This document shows, piece by piece, positions 45,380 through 57,238 of a stretch of DNA of 64,000 bases. The DNA lies in contig OV050030.1 of assembly GCA_920105625.2 (NCBI GenBank), positions 427,706,240 to 427,770,239 on the forward strand. Direction: 5' to 3'. Made by a program: the position numbers and the translations under genes. The notes below the pieces were generated by a model. The model was given only the letters and a program-made list of their open reading frames with translations. It ran no database searches and was not told the DNA's origin. Source of the DNA: Clusia tigrina. Lineage: Eukaryota; Arthropoda; Insecta; Diptera; Clusiidae. Numbering within the stretch: position 1 is the first letter of the stretch; the number at the start of each line of letters is the position of its first letter.

Positions 45380-47954
45380 ACCAACCCAACGAACCCAACC
45401 AAAAAACCAACACAACCAATCAACCAACCAACCAACCCAACCAAACAACCAACCAACCAACCAAGCAACCAACCAACCAACCAACCCAACCAACCAAGCA
45501 ACCAACCAACCAACCAACCAACCCAACCAGCCAACCAACGAACCCAACCAACCAAGCAACCAACCAACCAACCAAACAACCAACCCAACCAACCAAGCAA
45601 CCCAACCAACCAACCAACCCAACTAACCAACCAACCCAACCAAACAACCAACCAACCAACCAACCAACCATCCAACCCAACCAACCAAGCAACCCAACCA
45701 ACCAACCAACCCAACTAACCAACGAACCCAACCAAAAAACCAACACAACCAATCAACCAACCAACCAACCCAACCAACCAAGCAACCCAACCAACCAACC
45801 AACCCAACTAACCAACCAACCCAACCAAACAACCAACCAACCAACCAACCAACCATCCAACCCAACCAGCCAACCAACGAACCCAACCAACCAAGCAACC
45901 AATCAACCAACTAACCAACCAACCCAACCAACCAACCAACGAACCCAACCAACCAAGCAACCAACCAACCAACTAGCCAACCAACCCAACCAACCAACCA
46001 ACGAACCCAACCAACCAAGCAACCAACCAACCAATCAACCCAACCAGCCAACCAACGAACCCAACCAACCCAACCAAACAACCAACCAACCAACCAACCA
46101 ACCATCCAACCCAACCAACCAAGCAACCCAACCAACCAACCAACCCAACTAACCAACGAACCCAACCAAAAAACCAACACAACCAATCAACCAACCAACC
46201 AACCCAACCAACCAAGCAACCCAACCAACCAACCAACCCAACTAACCAACCAACCCAACCAAACAACCAACCAACCAACCAACCAACCATCCAACCCAAC
46301 CAGCCAACCAACGAACCCAACCAACCAAGCAACCATTCAACCAACTAACCAACCAACCCAACCAACCAACCAACGAACCCAACCAACCAAGCAACCAACC
46401 AACCAACTAACCAACCAACCCAACCAACCAAGCAACAAACCAACCCAACCAACCAACCAAAGAACCCAACCAACCAAGCAACCAACCAACCAACCAACCA
46501 ACCCAACCAACCAACCAAGCAACCAACCAACCAACCAACCCAACCAGCCAACCAACGAACCCAACCAACCAAGCAACCAACCAACCAATCAACCCAACCA
46601 AGCAACCAACCAACCAACCAACCCAACCAGCCAACCAACGAACCCAACCAACCAAGCAACCAACCAACCAACTAACCAACCAACCAACCAAGCAACAAAC
46701 CAACCAACCAACCAACCAACCAACCCAACCAGCCAACCAACGAACCCAACCAACCAAGCAACCAATCAACCAACTAACCAACCAACCCAACCAACCAACC
46801 AACCAACGAACCCAACCAACCAAGCAACCAACCAACCAACCCAACCAGCCAAACAACGAACCCAACCAACCAACCAAAGAACCCAACCAACCAAGCAAAC
46901 AACCAACCAACCCAACCAGCCAACCAACGAACCCAACCAACCAAGCAACCAATCAACCAACTAACCAACCAGCCCAACCAACCAACCAACCCAACCAACC
47001 AACCAACCCAACCAACAACCAGCCCAACCAACCAAGCAACCCAACCAACCAACCAAGCAACCCAACCAACCCAACCAACGAACCAACCAATCAACCAACC
47101 AACCAACCCAACCAACCAAGCAACCAACCAACCAACCAACCAACCCAACCAGCCAACCAACGAACCCAACCAACCAAGCAACCAACCAACCAACTAACCA
47201 ACCAACCCAACCAACCAACCAACCAACCCAACCAAACAACAAAACAACCCAACCAACCAACCAAAGAACCCAACCAACCAAGCAACCAACCAACCCAACC
47301 AGCCAACCAACGAACCCAACCAACCAAGCAACCAATCAACCAACTAACCAACCAGCCCAACCAACCAAGCAACCCAACCAACCCAACCAACCAACCAACC
47401 AATCAACCAACCAACCAACCCAACCAACCAAGCAACCAACCAACCAACCAACCAACCCAACCAGCCAACCAACGAACCCAACCAACCAAGCAACCAACCA
47501 ACCAACTAACCAACCAACCCAACCAACCAACCAACGAACCCAACCAACCAAGCAACCAACCAACCCAAACAACCAACCCAACCAACCACCCAACGAACCC
47601 AACCAACCAAGCAACCAACCAACCAATCAACCCAACCAGCCAACCAACGAACCCAACCAACCAAGCAACCAATCAACCAACTAACCAACCAACCCAACCA
47701 ACCAACCAACGAACCCAACCAACCAAGCAACCAACCAACCAACCCAACCAGCCAAACAACGAACCCAACCAACCAACCAAAGAACCCAACCAACCAAGCA
47801 ACCAACCAACCAACCCAACCAGCCAACCAACGAACCCAACCAACCAAGCAACCAATCAACCACCTAACCAACCAGCCCAACCAACCAACCAACCCAACCA
47901 ACCAACCAACCCAACCAACCAACCAACCAACCAACCCAACCAACCAACCAACCC
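45380..47954. repeat. 2.6 kb satellite-like array of CCAA/CCCAA with higher-order structure
   Basis: The + strand is almost wholly A and C, built from CCAA and CCCAA with rare marker changes (CGAA, CTAA, AGCA, CCAT, CAGCC). Segment 45,700-45,965 recurs at 46,134-46,400, offset 434 bp, with only a few differences noticed. Related longer modules (CCAGCCAACCAACGAACCCA then ACCAACCAAGCAACCAA) recur through the rest. The minus strand is GGTT/GGGTT. ORFs up to 269 codons in all frames (Asn/Gln/Pro/Thr on +, Trp/Leu/Val/Gly on -) are artefacts of stop-free repeats. Confidence 0.95.
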
Positions 47955-49790
47955 ATCAAGTGCTTGGAAGGGCAATGAAAATGGGAATTTTAAATCTTTT
48001 GATTCAGTCAGTGCTGTCCCCGTCCTCTGAACTGTACTCCCCTCGCTTTTCCTGATCTTGTTCCCCTCTACTGAACTCTGTAATACTCACACTTTCCTCC
48101 GTGTGGCAATTGTAGTCTCAGTTTGCACCAGGAGTTCGTTTTCGAGCGTTGTGGTAACAAACGACGATTGGTGACACTGGTGCTGATGGATATCATAATT
48201 ATTCCAACTGCCTCCCTCTATACTTTGGAGCGGAATGAAAACTATCAACGAAGACCTTTGGGTCAGAGAGAAATAACAGCAAGGAAGCAGCAGTACGGTA
48301 CTAATTCAGGGGCCGCGATTAAACCCCTGACTCTCAGACCACCACTCTTCCCACGTACCCCGAGGAGCGTAGAAGCCAAAGTATAAATGGGAAAAAAGGT
48401 AACTTTCTTAGGCTAGCAGTGAATGCTTCATATACTGTACCGATACCGTACTTGTAGATTTCCACACCATCTAAAACCAAACCATACTCGTATTCAATGA
48501 AGGGCGCAGTTCAACCGACGCCACATCCTCTCCTAATAATGGTTCATAGAATCATCAACCTGACCAGCCTGCGAAGACAACATAAATAAATAAAACACTG
48601 GTAGATTCATTGAATCTCGCCTTCCTGCATTTACGTCGGGTGCTTAGCTTTATCTTCCATACTACCTCTTCACAGTTGTGGGCTCCCGATTTGGTTTAGC
48701 AACGCTCTTCGCTCAGTGGAAACATGAAAGTGGAGCGGCTCCACTAATCTAGGCATAATTTTCGCCGAGAAACCGTCGCAGTAGCAGAGCGAACTCAGAG
48801 CAGGAGTACTGGCAAAATGAAAGCGTAGAACGACTTCACTAGGTACGAGTAATAAAAGTCTCGATGGGGAAAATTTTTATGATGACTTTGACGCCAAGTC
48901 ATTCAGTCCAATTTGGCAAAAACACGCACGCATTTGTGCGCTCAATAAATTTTCACATTTCGTATCGATTGATTTTCCCCTTCACTTGCGAATCTTCCAA
49001 AAAGCCACCCGCAATGTAACCAGGTGAAGACTACCGGCACTGGCAGACTCAAACACATCCACTCACACAAGTAACGATATATAAACACCTGTCTAGACGA
49101 CGGGCATGTGGCGTGTCGGAATGCGGCAAATGGCTTTGATCAATCCCCGCGTCAGCGCAGAGCCGGGGGCAAAGTTGCCTGCAGAGACTTTTTCAATAAA
49201 TTTTCATAATTTTCTTTATGCTTTTTCTATCGGAACACCGTCGAGGGAAGGGTAAGGGGGTGGTTGGCAGTGAGGAAGTGTAAGGCACATTCCATTGGCT
49301 TTAATACTGAAACAAGGAAAACTCACAGAAAGATAAGCTTGGAAGGGCTCAGAGAGAGAGGCAACAACCGCGGGACCACTTGTTGCAGATGCTTCCACAC
49401 CAAACTATTTCCCTACTTCAGTGCTCAGCTAAATAAAGAACTGAGCGTGATAAATAGAACGAAGATTAGCCAAATTGAGTTGTCTCGGTGGGCGACATTC
49501 TAACTTGTCGCTGCGAACCGGTCCACGCCGTTCGTTGACTCCGCGCGCACAGCCACGGCGCATTCCTCTGTGCCACTAACGCGGCTAATTTATGGATTTA
49601 TGCGAAATGTCGGGCGTGGATGATTCGTCACAAAAGAGCGACAATCATTTAAACTGATTAATAAAAATCAAAGCACAGTCAAAATTAGTTGTAAAACGAT
49701 GATTTACGGAATGAGTTCGCCATTTAAAGGTGGAAAGATGAAGAATGGAGCAGAGCAGGGCACATGTCACACCATTTATGCACGCCTGGG
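47955..49790. other. intergenic DNA between the array and the tandem gene pair
   Basis: No supported gene. 47,955-48,870 looks like decayed repeats. 48,880-49,790 looks like ordinary intergenic DNA and presumably holds upstream regulatory sequence for the gene starting at 49867. Confidence 0.5.
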
Positions 49791-49794
49791 TGGG

Positions 49795-49800
49795 TATAAA
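49795..49800 (+). promoter_or_regulatory. TATA box of the first tandem gene
   Basis: TATAAA in the context GGGTATAAATATG, 67-72 nt upstream of the ATG at 49867. Transcription would start near 49,826-49,835, leaving a short 5' UTR. No strong initiator match is seen. Confidence 0.75.
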
Positions 49801-49866
49801 TATGAGTTATGCTGTCGAAGCGAGGTTTAGTAACAGTGTAGCTCCAGCAGAGTAGAGAGAGCGACC

Positions 49867-50933
49867 ATGAGCATGCATTCCGGAAACTGCGCTATGCTGC
49901 TGACAATGTGCGCCGCCGTCGTTGTGGCTGCGGCTCCGGCCTCCACCCCGTCCTCGAACGCTGGTAGGTGCCCCCTTCTCACACACAATACAGCAGCGCA
50001 TTAGTTACCGCCTTTCTTTTCACTGTAGCGCCGCCCAAGGGACAACTCGTGCGATTCCACCCCATCAGCCGCGCCCAGTACGAGTCCATTTTGCACTTGA
50101 CAGCACAGCAACCCGTCATATCGCAGGGACGCCTCATAAACAGCGGTCTGCAATCACTCGGCGAACTGAGAAGCACCATTTCGGAAGACATCAGCTCCGG
50201 TTGGCAGCAGTTCCTCAGAATATCGGGTTTGCGTCCAAGCGAAAATCAAAAGAGTCCAACTGCTGTGCAAGGGTATCCGCTGTGCGTCATCAAAACTTCG
50301 GACCTGGACTTAAATACGGATGACCACGATTCGCCACGCAACGCCGAAGATGACAATGGAGCTGAGGAGGATGACGGCCACACTCAACAGGACTATTACG
50401 CCCACATGCCCACGGACTACTACAATGGCCATCACAGTGGCGAAGAGGACTCTCAGGACCATCACGGTCGACCGGTGGTCAATTGTGTGGTGGTGGTCAA
50501 AGGCAAAGACAAGAAGAGACCCCACAAACCGACCGACCACGGACAGCATCATCACGGCGCACACATGCCGGCTCCGCCCATGCACGAAGGCTATCCGGGT
50601 CCCGGCTACTATCCTTATCCGTACAACCCGTATCCCTACCCGTACGGGTATTACGCCCAGCAAGTGGAGACGCCGGTGAAGGAGCGGCGAGTTCAACAGA
50701 GCGTCAAAGCGACCAGAACTGCCGAGGCCGCGAGTGCCAGTGCGGAAGAGAGTTCGCAACTCTACTATCAGCAGCTCCTGGACAATTACTACCGCCCGCA
50801 GTTCTTCGGTTATCCCCTGCCCCTGTACCCGCCGCCGTACGCGGCCCCACAGTCCACGGACACACGGCGAAACAGCGAGGAGTACTCTGATAATTCCGCA
50901 GAGAACACCGAAGTGGGCTCTGCTGAGATTTAG
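49867..50933 (+). CDS. secreted Tyr/Pro/His-rich protein, tandem paralogue 1 (unrecognised family)
   Basis: CDS join(49867-49963, 50029-50933), 333 residues; the 65-nt intron is GTAGGT..TAG. The start was chosen because exon 1 gives a clear signal peptide (hydrophobic AMLLTMCAAVVVAAA) and sits just after the TATA box. Order: conserved N-domain GQLVRFHPISRAQYESIL (37-54) continuing to about 95; GYPLCVI (114-120); an acidic Asp/Glu/His stretch (about 122-180); NCVVVVK (184-190); a Tyr/Pro-rich block (221-241); a second Tyr-rich block (278-303); and an acidic C-terminus SEEYSDNSAE (315-324). Only two cysteines, 118 and 185, remain after signal removal. Both are conserved in the neighbour at 52686 and probably form one disulfide. 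The composition suggests an extracellular matrix, eggshell or secreted reproductive protein, but I do not recognise the family and assign no function. Confidence 0.88.
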
Positions 50934-50999
50934 ATGCGCATTTCGGAGTAAATATTTATTAATATTTATTATTAATTTAAAGTTAACGACTAATTTAAA

Positions 51000-51005
51000 A
51001 ATAAA
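51000..51005 (+). terminator. poly(A) signal AATAAA, first tandem gene
   Basis: AATAAA lies 67 nt after the TAG stop in AT-rich DNA. Confidence 0.55.
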
Positions 51006-51019
51006 AAAAATAATTAAGT

Positions 51020-52500
51020 AAATAATAGAATAGATTTTTAGAATTCATTTGCAAATATTTTATGAATACATCGAACAAACGCACATTTAGTTGGTCTCCA
51101 AGGGAAGGAATCGAGTAAGGTCACTAAAATGTGTGGCCGTACTTTGAGGAACCGCTGCTGTGAAGGGGTGATGTGAATCCTCATTGAAGAGTCAGCATGT
51201 CCCAACTATCCTTTAAGATAGACTGGGGTAGGAATTATAATGAAATCGCTGCCTTCGAGAAGACCCTTCAGGGACTTCGAGGCGCAGTTGATCAGAACAC
51301 CATGCGAGATGCCTTAATCTGCCAAGGGAGAGTACACGAAAAACAGGCCTTGTATCCAGCTGGAGGTCTCTGTGTACTCAGTGAAAGAGGGGGGGCTAAG
51401 TAACAACACCATTGGGAGGAAGATTTGTGATGTCGCCACTTTGTTGTAACGTCATGTTGAGGGATTAAGTGAGGTTTTTTGATATTTGGGTAGGACTTCG
51501 CTTACTCAGACAATACAAAGGTTCTTCTTAATTTCTTTAGGGGATTCTTATACAAGAAACTTAAGCGAGGAGGTGCTTAGAATTGATTGGTGGAGTATAC
51601 ACAGGAGTGTTTCCACAATTGACACAAATTAAAGCAAATCAGAAAGTCAGACTCTGTGACAAAAAGTTGGATTCTCTGCTGCAATATCGTGAGGAATCGT
51701 TTGAGAAACTGCAGTTGATTCGAAAGTATCCCAAAGTGGACCATTTCTTTTTTGTGGTGTGAAGTTTTTCTGAGATCCTTCAGAATGGTTACTTCGTCAC
51801 TTCCCTGAATTTTCTTTGCATAACTGATTCCGTTGGACATAACCACATCCTATTGCCTTGTGAGAATGGTGCCTCAAGAACATTGTGTGCAAATGCTCGA
51901 AATGTGTCTCACCATTATTCCATAGAATGACCCATAAACACGGATATCACAGTTATAAAACACTTGTTCGTAGCCAGCTCAATTTCCTCGAGACTTCTAA
52001 TCCCTGACAGATCTTGAGATCATGGAAAATGATGCAGTTTTTCGTTCACTTTCACATCTCAGCGTTTCTTTCCGACACCCGCCTGGTCAGTTGGCATTTC
52101 TCCCCCAATGATCACTCAAACCTGATTCATTGAGAGCTTCATTCGAAGAAAGCAATCCCGAGACTCACGGCATCTGCACAGAGACGGAGAAACGGTATCT
52201 GGCTAGAGACGCAAATGCGAATAACAGAAGTTATTTGCAGATAGAATTGAAATAGTAAAAGCGCCTCTGTTCGGATCCGCAGCATGAAAGTAGGTCACAG
52301 CCAGATCAAAACTGGTGGAAAATATTAAAATCGCATTAGATAAACGAGGCGCATTAATTAAAATTTTAAGCAATAAAAAAAAACCAAACTAAGCAAAACA
52401 AACTCAAATCGAAGCGAAGAGAAATGAATCGGTTTGGTCTGAATTAGAATAAATTTAGAACAAGAGTGAAACAAGCGACGAAAAGAAAAGACCACCGCGG
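51020..52500. other. spacer between the tandem paralogues
   Basis: No supported gene. From about 51,040 to 52,260 it resembles the decayed repeat blocks elsewhere. From 52,330 to 52,500 AT-rich upstream DNA leads into the next promoter. A mobile insertion splitting a once tighter gene pair would fit, but no element family was identified. Confidence 0.45.
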
Positions 52501-52514
52501 CTCCGCTGTGCAGC

Positions 52515-52552
52515 TATAAAGGCCTTAACGAGCGCGGGGCTTACTTTCAGTT
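52515..52552 (+). promoter_or_regulatory. TATA box and initiator of the second tandem gene
   Basis: TATAAA at 52515-52520 and an initiator TCAGTT at 52547-52552, whose A (52549) lies 34 nt after the first T of the TATA box. This is the standard fly core-promoter spacing. The predicted 5' UTR is about 137 nt and includes a CAA run. Confidence 0.85.
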
Positions 52553-52629
52553 TGGCGAAACAGTAACTGAAGATAACAGCAGCGGAAGAACCGTAAATCT
52601 AGTTCACAACAATAGCCACAGAAGTACCC

Positions 52630-52672
52630 ACAACAACAACAACAACAACAATAAAAAAAAACAACAACAACG
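52630..52672. repeat. CAA runs in the 5' UTR
   Basis: CAACAA stretches before and after an A-rich interruption, immediately upstream of the ATG at 52686. Confidence 0.85.
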
Positions 52673-52685
52673 GAGCAAACGCAAA

Positions 52686-53959
52686 ATGCGGCTGTGGCAG
52701 TTTGTGATCGCCGTCGCTTTGCCGGCGGTGTGTTTGGCGAGTGAAGGTGAGTGTAGAGCAGCAGTGAAAGAAGAGAAAAGACACAATAACAGTTAAAATC
52801 CACTTCTTCCTTTTTCCCACCGACAGGGCTGCAGGAGGGTCAGTTGGTGCCCTTCCACCCCATCACACGTGACGAATACGATGCCATCTTAGGCCTGACC
52901 GCAGGCCAGCCCATCATATCCGAGGCGCGCTTAATTGCCAGCGGCTTAGCGGCTCTGAAGGGCCTGGCAGCTGGCCTTACAACGGGCTTAGCGGCCAGCT
53001 GGATACCCAGCATACTGTCCACCTTCGCCGGGGCTCAGGCTCAGAGCTCCGAGAGAAACATAACCGACGGCTATCCACTGTGCGTCATCAGCTCGGTGAA
53101 TCTGGAACTGGAGCAGGAAGCTCAGCACACACGACAAGCTCAATCAGCAGACGAGCAGGAAGAGAACGCCGCCAACACGGCGTCAAAGGACGCCGATGAT
53201 AATAGAAAGAAAAGCAAAGTGCCCATCCTAAATTGCATCGTGGTGGTAAAGCACGACGAAGACATCGAGAAGGACGCTTCGTCCAAAACGACGACCACCA
53301 CAACCACCACCAGCACAACGCCACGCCCGAAGCCGGCTCAGCCCTGGAGAGCTCCCTATCCAATTCCATATTTTCCTGGCAGAGCGGGTGCAGGCAACAA
53401 CTTCCCTTGGCAGACGTATTATCCGTACTATCCATACCAGGTGTATGGAGGCTATCCCGGCTACCCAGGCTACTCTGAGAACGGTGCCTACTCGCAGGGT
53501 CCGGCAACAAGAACCGTAAATAGGGGATCCGCGGCAGTAGTTCCGTGGCCATATCCTCAGCCAGTGAGGTCGAAAACCGCAACTCGACGAAAAACCAAAA
53601 GCAAGCAGAGGCAAAAACAGCGTATTCGCAAACCCGCCCGAGCATCTCGTCCTGCAACCATGCGCAGACCAGTGCAACCTCAAGCGTCGCATAAGTCGCA
53701 CACGAAAGCGAAGCGCCACCAGATGCCAGGACATTCATACTCTGCCAACGGGTATCAGCCAGCGGCGTATCCGCAGGCCAGCTACCACTCCGAGTACCCA
53801 CAGGTGTCATACATGCAGACTCTGCCTCACACGGCGCCGGTCTACCGCAGGCCCTCGCGGCTCTATCAGTCAACCGCAGCGGCTCGCAAGCCTCAGAACC
53901 TCGACGACTCAGAGGAGTCGGACAATTCGGCGGAGCTCATCAAAGTCAGAAACAATTAG
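52686..53959 (+). CDS. secreted Tyr/Pro-rich and basic protein, tandem paralogue 2 (unrecognised family)
   Basis: CDS join(52686-52746, 52827-53959), 397 residues; the 80-nt intron is GTGAGT..CAG. Exon 1 encodes a textbook signal peptide (MRLWQFVIAVALPAVCLA, cleavage near 18). Order: N-domain GQLVPFHPITRDEYDAILGL (25-44), closely matching the upstream paralogue; a Gly/Ala/Leu stretch (about 58-75); an NIT sequon before GYPLCVI (102-108); an acidic/polar linker; NCIVVVK (156-162); a Thr run (174-185); a Tyr/Pro/Gly block (217-236); a Lys/Arg-rich block (267-318); Tyr-rich repeats (325-350); and an acidic end DDSEESDNSAE (379-389). The only two mature cysteines (106 and 157) match the neighbour. 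The basic block is absent from the neighbour. The intron interrupts a codon after its first base in both genes, supporting duplication. Function unknown; a structural extracellular role is inferred from composition only. Confidence 0.9.
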
Positions 53960-53995
53960 CAGCGTCCAGTTTAGGGTTAATCAGTCTTCCGAGTG

Positions 53996-54001
53996 AATAA
54001 A
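53996..54001 (+). terminator. poly(A) signal AATAAA, second tandem gene
   Basis: AATAAA lies 37 nt after the TAG stop at 53957-53959. Confidence 0.75.
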
Positions 54002-56925
54002 ATGTAAGCCAAGTCTAAGGAAGTCCGTTTTAATGAAGTAAAGGAAATTTTTTACACTAGAGCAAGTCTGAACACAGAGAATAGGTTTAATTTCCAATTG
54101 AATTGGCTCAATTAGGCCGCTCGGCTGCTCGTAATCCACGCAAATGTCGCTGATTGTTTGTCAGTGCTCAATTAAGTCGCCTCATTACCCGCGCGCACCG
54201 CTCCTCGGCCAGAGAAATCGCCCATTCCTGCCACAACAATAAAGTGACAATTTGCATAATAATCGGCAATGTCTGCGCAAGCGGCGCGAATAAGCGGATT
54301 AGGCCGCCACAATGACCGCGCATTAATTTGTGTTTACAGGCAGTTGTCCCTTTGTCCTGCAGGTGCTAAAACGCCGCCGATTTGCATAGAGTTAAGCGGG
54401 TGTCTCACCTAAGCAATTCGCAGATGGAGGAGCTTAGGCAGCAAGCGAAGAGTCAGCCAGGGTGGCGAAAGGAAAAACAAATCAAAGGAGCACAAAGTAG
54501 GGCGTTTCTCAATTGCCGCAAGGATATTCGACACTCAAGTGCTGCCAATCGCATTTTTATTTGTTGGAGCCTTGTGTGCAGTGCCGCTTTATTCGGTACA
54601 AGGTCTCTGCGAGATTTGATGTGAGCTGGTTTAGAATAGAAAGCAAAACAGCCAGCAGAGACAACAAAACAGAGCAAAAGAAAAGAAAGCAACAAACACA
54701 AAAACAGCTGAAAAAGCCGCCGGCAACGAGCTGAGCAACACCGAGCGTTCCTGCCTTTCTGTTCCCATCAGCAGCACGCTCGCTGCTGTCTCTTTCAGAC
54801 CCGGCGCGCTGCTAAGACCCGCTTCTAATTCGCATGTGTCAGGCGTGTACTCGTAAGTGCGTTTGTGTGTTCCGGTGTGTGTGTGAGTGTGAGTCTCTCT
54901 GTGCATGTGTGTGTGTGTGTGTCGGAAAATAATTACTTTCATGTCCGGCGGCAATTAAATTCATTTCGTTTGGCACCAATTTTAACCACTCAACTGCAGC
55001 ACTTCTGCACAGCTGCCAGGGCTCTGCAATGCGGAGCGGCTTGGAGGGTCGGCGGGAGCGGCAGATGTGGGTCGCTGCAAGGTGGACGGACGCGCACATA
55101 TGCTTCCAGCGTTCATCTCCCTAAGCACCTTTCGCTTTCATGCCCCCATTTGTGAAATTGAACTCGAAAGTTCTCTTTCTCGGAGCTGCGTAAACTTCGT
55201 CCTTAACCGGGCCTAGTGTTTCAGGGCAGCGCTATAGTTCTGCGCTTCAAGGACATTTAATTCGCAATTGCCACATTCCCACCAACACATGCAATTGTCC
55301 ATTAATTGAGAAATGCTTGCGCAGCGTTCCTCAGTGGTCGATAAGAGGAATATTCTGCATCTCAAATGAACTGGTGGGACTTATGGGGGAGGGGCGTCCA
55401 CCATGGGCGTGTATTGCGTTAAATTAGAAATAACGAAACGACAGTGGAGACAATTTGCAACGAGGATGCAGACAAGAGGAAGTGGAGCGTCCTGACACAC
55501 ACTCAGAAGGAGCATTCCGGAAGGAATGTTCTATGCGACTGGTTCGCAGGTAGAACACCCGTCTAGGACGGTACAAGAATAATGATGCGAATCCTGTGAA
55601 TGGGGAAACTGTAATTTGTATATTCTGCTTCCGGGCCTAAAATACTGGCTTTATAGTATGGTCAGGAACCCATACCAGTAGTTAGTTTCTTCCACCATAT
55701 TCACCATCATTCAATTTTGATTTGAAATTTCCAATGAGTACTTCCTTGATGGAGTTTCGGCAGGATTTGGGTCCATAAAGTAGGCTTTTCTTTTAACTTT
55801 TCTTAGTAGATTGAGGGGATTGCCTCCCCCTCCCATCAGTCACGAGACTGACTCCCAAACACAGACAGATTCTAGCTTTGTACCATCGCAGACGTCCTCA
55901 ACTGGCATCGTTCCACAAAAATTACGTCTAACAGCATTGAGAAGAGATTTCCCACCCAGCACTGGTTGAAATCCACCCAACAGCAGCATCTTAATCTATC
56001 CAGACTATACCAAAGTTACATGGAACAAGAGCTCCTGACTGCGTTCCACTGTGACACACTCTCAATTTGCGGAACTGCAAAATTGAGGCAGCTCTTGTCG
56101 TGCCTCCCAATTGCCATAGTTTTCCCTTGTTTTGTTGAGTATCTCTACACGCCCACAGCAATGTTGTGCCTCTTACAAAACCCCACACTCCCGCCACCCA
56201 GCAAGGCATTAAGGAAGCCTCGACGCAGGTTTGTATTTTTGCCCTGCCTGTCAACACGTTGTTGCACTGGCAAGTTCTCTGCTTCCTTGCTGCTGGCTGC
56301 CCCTTCCGAGCCCACACACCCGCACGCATACATATGCAAATTAATGTGACATGTTGGCTCCAATCAAAATGCAAATATTGATGCAGTCGACATCGGTTGA
56401 TGTTGTTGCAGCTGCAGGAAGCACAGCTGCACGCCACTATGCCTCCATGCCGCACGCCAGTGCGCTGGCAGGGCGGCATGCATTCCTGCCGGAGGATTTA
56501 TTGCACAAAGAAAAGCACAGCAAAGCAAACTTTCAGTTTAGTACAAGTGACACACCCACCCATGCACACACGCCTACAGAGACACAAACCGAGTGAGATA
56601 GAATGTCATAAAACTTACTTAACTAAGACTCCAGGGTGTCGTACAAAATTCTGCCACACTTTCCGGGCTGATATTAAAATGCAAACGGCAACAACGCCAG
56701 TCACAAAAACCACTTACAACATGAAGAAATCTGTTCAAAATAAATTAAAAACACAAGAATTGAGGATTAAATTAAGTTAACAGCAACACGGCGCTTAGCA
56801 GGACGACGCCGAGTGGTGGTGGGAGTACGTAGGGCAAAGTGGCGGTCCAGGCCGGGCTGAGCACGGCAGAGGAGGGAACGCACGGTACCGTCTGTTATTA
56901 CTTTTCAATTTATTTGATTGTGCAA

Positions 56926-56928
<3 letters not shown>

Positions 56929-56959
<31 letters not shown>
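56929..56959. repeat. (TG)15 microsatellite
   Basis: Uninterrupted TG dinucleotides. Confidence 0.95.
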
Positions 56960-56961
<2 letters not shown>

Positions 56962-57141
56962 ATGTTTGAGCTTGTGTGTTTGTGTGTGATGCTGCTCCTT
57001 GCGAAAGGATTTTTGATTAACTTTAGCATAAAATTGCAATTTGGTGCTTAGTAATTGTTTGATATCCTTGAATGAAATTTCAAAGCGTTGTCAACCAATG
57101 GGTTAACACAACAACAATAACAATAAGAAGAACAACATCAA

Positions 57142-57145
57142 CACC

Positions 57146-57176
<31 letters not shown>

Positions 57177-57238
57177 CCAGCATGTCAGTACATATTGTAA
57201 AGCATTGCTGTTGGAGCTGTTGGAGCTGTTGGAGCTGT
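57142..57238. repeat. CAA run followed by 9-bp GCTGTTGGA repeats
   Basis: A CAA run at 57142-57178, then three and a half copies of GCTGTTGGA at 57208-57238. Confidence 0.85.

Noticed and set aside
45265..47943. Long ORFs on both strands reading Asn/Gln/Pro/Thr or Trp/Leu/Val/Gly repeats
   Set aside because: A CCAA/CCCAA repeat has no stop codon in most frames, so every frame is open. There is no unique sequence or promoter.
50310..50890. Alternative-frame and minus-strand ORFs over the first tandem gene
   Set aside because: Shadows of the 333-residue reading frame, which has a signal peptide, intron and paralogue support.
53088..53873. 261-codon minus-strand ORF over the second tandem gene
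   Set aside because: Antisense shadow. The sense frame is supported by paralogy, splice junctions, a TATA/initiator and a poly(A) signal.
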